A DNA stretch of 7,136 bases from Actinomycetota bacterium (lineage in GTDB: Bacteria; Actinomycetota; Actinomycetes; Nanopelagicales; Nanopelagicaceae): the NCBI GenBank assembly GCA_009924185.1, contig RFSC01000040.1, forward strand, positions 1-7,136, given 5' to 3'. Below the pieces are notes generated by a model. That model ran no database searches and was not told the DNA's origin. It saw nothing but the letters and a program-made list of their open reading frames with translations. A program made the translations under genes and the position numbers. Below, piece after piece: positions 4,814-7,136 of this stretch (the first letter of the stretch is position 1; each line of letters starts with the position of its first letter).

Positions 4814-5383
4814 ATGCTTAGACAACGTCTTGTTGTTGCCAGCGTTGCTTTCGCGACCCTGTTTATCTCCTCAGTCGAGGTGGCTTATGCCCAACCAACC
4901 CTTCCGATAGAGGTTGAACTCGCACCAGCTCCAGTCGCTGATCTTCGAGCAGCAATCCCTGGTGAGACCGAGCCAACCTGGCCGACCTTGCTAGAGATGA
5001 ATGAACGCTCCACCGTTATGGCCTGGGATATGTTGATGGTTTCTTTGATGATGAAAAAGGTTGAGCAGGCCAGGACCGGCAAGGGCGCCCGCAAAGTTGG
5101 TGCCGAGATTGCCAAGGAGAAGTACGGCTGGGGCAAGTACCAGTTCTCCTGCCTCGATACTTTGTGGACCAAGGAGAGCAACTGGAATTACAGAGCTCGC
5201 AATAAGCGGACCGGTGCCCATGGAATTCCACAAGCTTTGCCAGCTACCAAGATGGAGATTATGGGAACAGATTGGCGCACCAACCCAGTTACTCAAATTA
5301 CCTGGGGTCTGCATTACATCGATGTGCGTTATGAAACACCTTGCAAGGCGCTAGCAAAGTTCAAGCGCTCGCGTTACTACTAA
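4814..5383 (+). CDS. Secreted lysozyme-like lytic transglycosylase
   Basis: Starting at ATG 4814 the protein has 189 residues. A signal peptide is clear: MLRQR, a hydrophobic core at residues 6-21, then VAYA with likely cleavage after Ala26. A Pro/Ala-rich linker and a helical segment follow to about residue 100. The C-terminal catalytic domain (about 104-189) begins YGWGKYQFSCLDTLWTKESNWN; Glu121 in the KES motif is the expected catalytic acid. It continues with GAHGIPQALPATKM, TNPVTQITWGLHYI and a final aromatic tail. Cys113 and Cys177 are placed to form a disulfide. This is the actinobacterial SLT/lysozyme-like domain that cleaves peptidoglycan; no LysM or other anchor is present. An in-frame GTG at 4784 is less likely: it has no ribosome binding site, lies in a hairpin and would put ten polar residues before the signal peptide, whereas GGAGG (4799-4803) lies 10 bases before the ATG. 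Its TAA overlaps the convergent fumarase stop by 4 bases. Confidence 0.88.
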   Translation: MLRQRLVVASVAFATLFISSVEVAYAQPTLPIEVELAPAPVADLRAAIPGETEPTWPTLLEMNERSTVMAWDMLMVSLMMKKVEQARTGKGARKVGAEIAKEKYGWGKYQFSCLDTLWTKESNWNYRARNKRTGAHGIPQALPATKMEIMGTDWRTNPVTQITWGLHYIDVRYETPCKALAKFKRSRYY

Positions 5384-7035
5384 ACCTCCGGCTTTACCCC
5401 GATAGTTAATGGCTTGCCGTTGTCGGCAAAGAAATCATTTCCTTTGTCATCAACCACGATGAAGGCTGGGAAGTTTTCGACCTCGATCTTCCAGATCGCT
5501 TCCATGCCCAGCTCTTCATAATCCAAGACCTCAACCTTCTTAATGCAATCCTGCGCTAATCGCGCAGCTGGTCCACCAATAGAGCCAAGATAAAAACCAC
5601 CATGCTTGTTGCAGGCCTGGGTTACTTGTTTGGAACGGTTGCCTTTTGCCAACATCACCATTGAGCCGCCCAGTGATTGGAAGTAATCAACATATGAATC
5701 CATACGTCCTGCGGTTGTTGGACCAAAGGAGCCCGAGGCATAACCAGTTGGGGTTTTTGCTGGGCCGGCGTAGTAAACCGGATACTTTTTAAAGTACTCC
5801 GGCATTGGTTTTCCGGCATCTACTAACTCTTTGATTTTGGCATGAGCTAAATCGCGGGCTACTACCAAAGTACCGGTGAGGGAGAGTCGGGTTTTTACCG
5901 GGTGCTTAGAGAGCTCGGCGAGAATTCGCTCCATAGGTTGGTTCAAATCAATTTTTACTACATTGTCATCAAGATGAGAATCAGTTGTCTCCGGCAAGAA
6001 ATGCGCAGGATCAGTCTCTAATTTCTCAATGAAGACGCCTTCCTTTGTGATCTTGGCTTTGGCCTGGCGATCGGCTGAGCAAGAAACTGCGATTGAGATT
6101 GGCAGAGATGCGCCATGGCGCGGCAAACGAACTACCCGAACATCATGGCAGAAGTACTTGCCTCCAAACTGCGCACCAATTCCCAACCGTTGTGTTAAAG
6201 CAAAGACCTCTTTTTCTAAAGCAAGATCTCGGAAGGCTCGGCCGGTCTTGGCATTTCCTTCAGTTGGAAGTGAGTCAAGATATTTTGTAGAGGCCAACTT
6301 CGCGGTCTTGGCGGTGAACTCTGCAGAGGTGCCGCCAATAACAATAGCTAGGTGATACGGAGGGCAAGCCGCTGTTCCTAGTGAGCGGAGTTTGTCCTCA
6401 AGCCAGGCGATAAATGCGGTCGGATTAAGAATCGCCTTGGTCTCTTGGTACAAAAATGATTTGTTGGCGCTACCGCCACCCTTTGCTATGAAAAGGAAGT
6501 TGTACTCATCAGCATGCTCGTAATCTGAATAGATCTCAATCTGGGCGGGCAGATTGTTACCGGTGTTTTTCTCTTCCCAGGTGGTTACCGCCGCAAGTTG
6601 GGAATAGCGCAGATTTAATTGGGTATAGGCATCGTAAATGCCGCGGGAGATTGTGACCTCATCTCTTTCAGAGGTTAAAACCTGTTGACCTTTTTTGCCC
6701 ATAACCAGAGCGGTACCGGTGTCCTGGCACATCGGCAAAACACCACCAGCTGAGATGTTGGCATTTTTCAATAAATCGAGGGCAACAAATCGATCATTCG
6801 GAGAGCTCTCTGGATCCGAGAGAATGTTGGCTAGTTGTTGTAGATGAGCAGAGCGCAGGTAATGGTTGATGTCATGAATCGCTATCTGAGTCAGATTTCT
6901 AATTGCCTCAGGGGCCACCTTCAAAAAGCTCTTGCCATCAGCCTCAAAAGTAGAGACGCCCTCTTTGCTGATTAAGCGATACTCGGTTTTGTCCTCTCCA
7001 ATTGGGAGTAGATCTTCATAAATAAACTCTGGCAT
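5380..7035 (-). CDS. Fumarate hydratase, class I (iron-sulfur)
   Basis: The 551-residue enzyme is full length for the single-chain FumA/FumB class, in which alpha and beta domains are fused. It interconverts fumarate and malate in the TCA cycle. Three cysteines stand in the motifs expected to bind the 4Fe-4S cluster: Cys103 (LPMCQDTGTA), Cys224 (GTAACPPYH) and Cys319 (AVSCSADRQ). Other landmarks are the GGGSANKSFLYQ loop (186-197), IGGTSAEF (233-240), GIGAQFGGKYF (285-295), and in the C-terminal swivelling domain GPAKTPTGYASGSFGPTTAGRMDSYVD and GNRSKQVTQAC. Some class I enzymes also accept mesaconate or tartrate, but nothing here suggests a special substrate. The ATG at 7035 lies 2 bases after the xseB stop, so the two are likely cotranscribed; the ribosome binding site is poor (GAGAAT in the end of xseB). 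M. tuberculosis carries a class II FumC in the comparable position. Confidence 0.96.
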   Translation of the reverse strand: MPEFIYEDLLPIGEDKTEYRLISKEGVSTFEADGKSFLKVAPEAIRNLTQIAIHDINHYLRSAHLQQLANILSDPESSPNDRFVALDLLKNANISAGGVLPMCQDTGTALVMGKKGQQVLTSERDEVTISRGIYDAYTQLNLRYSQLAAVTTWEEKNTGNNLPAQIEIYSDYEHADEYNFLFIAKGGGSANKSFLYQETKAILNPTAFIAWLEDKLRSLGTAACPPYHLAIVIGGTSAEFTAKTAKLASTKYLDSLPTEGNAKTGRAFRDLALEKEVFALTQRLGIGAQFGGKYFCHDVRVVRLPRHGASLPISIAVSCSADRQAKAKITKEGVFIEKLETDPAHFLPETTDSHLDDNVVKIDLNQPMERILAELSKHPVKTRLSLTGTLVVARDLAHAKIKELVDAGKPMPEYFKKYPVYYAGPAKTPTGYASGSFGPTTAGRMDSYVDYFQSLGGSMVMLAKGNRSKQVTQACNKHGGFYLGSIGGPAARLAQDCIKKVEVLDYEELGMEAIWKIEVENFPAFIVVDDKGNDFFADNGKPLTIGVKPEV

Positions 7036-7037
7036 TT

Positions 7038-7136
7038 TTATTGATTCTCAGTTTCAGATTTAGCGGCTTCTAATTTGGCTCGGGCACCATCTAGCCACTC
7101 TTGGCAGATTGCAGCAAGGGCTTCACCACGCTCCCA
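7038..7136 (-). CDS. xseB: Exodeoxyribonuclease VII small subunit, C-terminal fragment
   Basis: Reading leftward from the window edge gives 32 residues, WERGEALAAICQEWLDGARAKLEAAKSE..., ending with TAA at 7038-7040; the N terminus lies beyond the window. 'LWERGEeLA..C..WL.gAr..l' is the conserved C-terminal half of XseB, the small helical subunit that binds XseA to form the single-strand-specific exonuclease VII of DNA repair. The match is short but distinctive. It is followed after 2 bases by the fumarase ATG, making an xseB-fumarase transcription unit. In M. tuberculosis xseB (Rv1107c) and the fumarase gene (Rv1098c) are also on the same strand and near one another, which supports the call. 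XseA would be expected just upstream, outside the window. Confidence 0.85.
   Translation of the reverse strand, partial: WERGEALAAICQEWLDGARAKLEAAKSETENQ

Noticed and set aside
4991..5314. Minus-strand open frame of 107 codons inside the transglycosylase gene.
   Set aside because: Antisense shadow of a gene with clear signal peptide and catalytic motifs.

Overview
The window looks like a compact chromosomal segment from a low-GC actinobacterium. By eye the base composition is a little under 50% GC. A freshwater lineage of the Nanopelagicales (acI) type is my best guess, but that is inference from style, not proof. The actinobacterial signal comes from the gene set and order: GreA with a DUF4307 membrane protein, an Rv1086-like cis-prenyltransferase, a PIN-PhoH (PhoH2/Rv1095-like) protein, a fumarase and XseB. 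The same functions occur in the same relative order in the Mycobacterium tuberculosis Rv1080c-Rv1107c region, as recalled from general knowledge. Every gene here is housekeeping-like. I see no mobile element, CRISPR array, tRNA or rRNA.

Layout: (1) 1-252, + strand, the C-terminal end of an ABC-2 type (DrrB-like) exporter permease. Its stop codon abuts the stop of (2) the minus-strand pair DUF4307 membrane protein -> greA (1170 down to 253). (3) Divergently, a + strand run begins at 1185: a 47-aa single-pass membrane protein, SURF1 (cytochrome oxidase assembly), a DUF3817 membrane protein and a cis-prenyltransferase. These are joined by overlaps of 17, 4 and 4 bases, so they very likely form one operon. 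(4) After a 144-base gap with a candidate promoter and palindrome lies a PIN-PhoH ATPase/RNase gene (3257-4579). (5) A 234-base gap (4580-4813) is the richest non-coding stretch. It holds a weak terminator hairpin, a perfect 7-bp inverted repeat, a perfect DnaA-box 9-mer (TTATCCACA), a T-tract and three further hairpins, the last a 9-bp stem just before a ribosome binding site. (6) 4814-5383 encodes a secreted lysozyme-like lytic transglycosylase. Its stop overlaps by 4 bases the stop of (7) the minus-strand pair xseB (partial, entering at the right edge) -> class I iron-sulfur fumarase, spaced 2 bases apart.

Working together: the + strand genes lean towards the cell envelope and membrane (oxidase assembly, polyprenyl phosphate supply, peptidoglycan cleavage). 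greA and phoH act in RNA metabolism, xseB in DNA repair, and the fumarase in the TCA cycle. The coding content is mostly ordinary. The points worth a second look are the structured region before the transglycosylase, the palindromic promoter before phoH with no antitoxin gene, the unannotated small membrane gene, and a class I fumarase in the syntenic slot where mycobacteria carry a class II enzyme.
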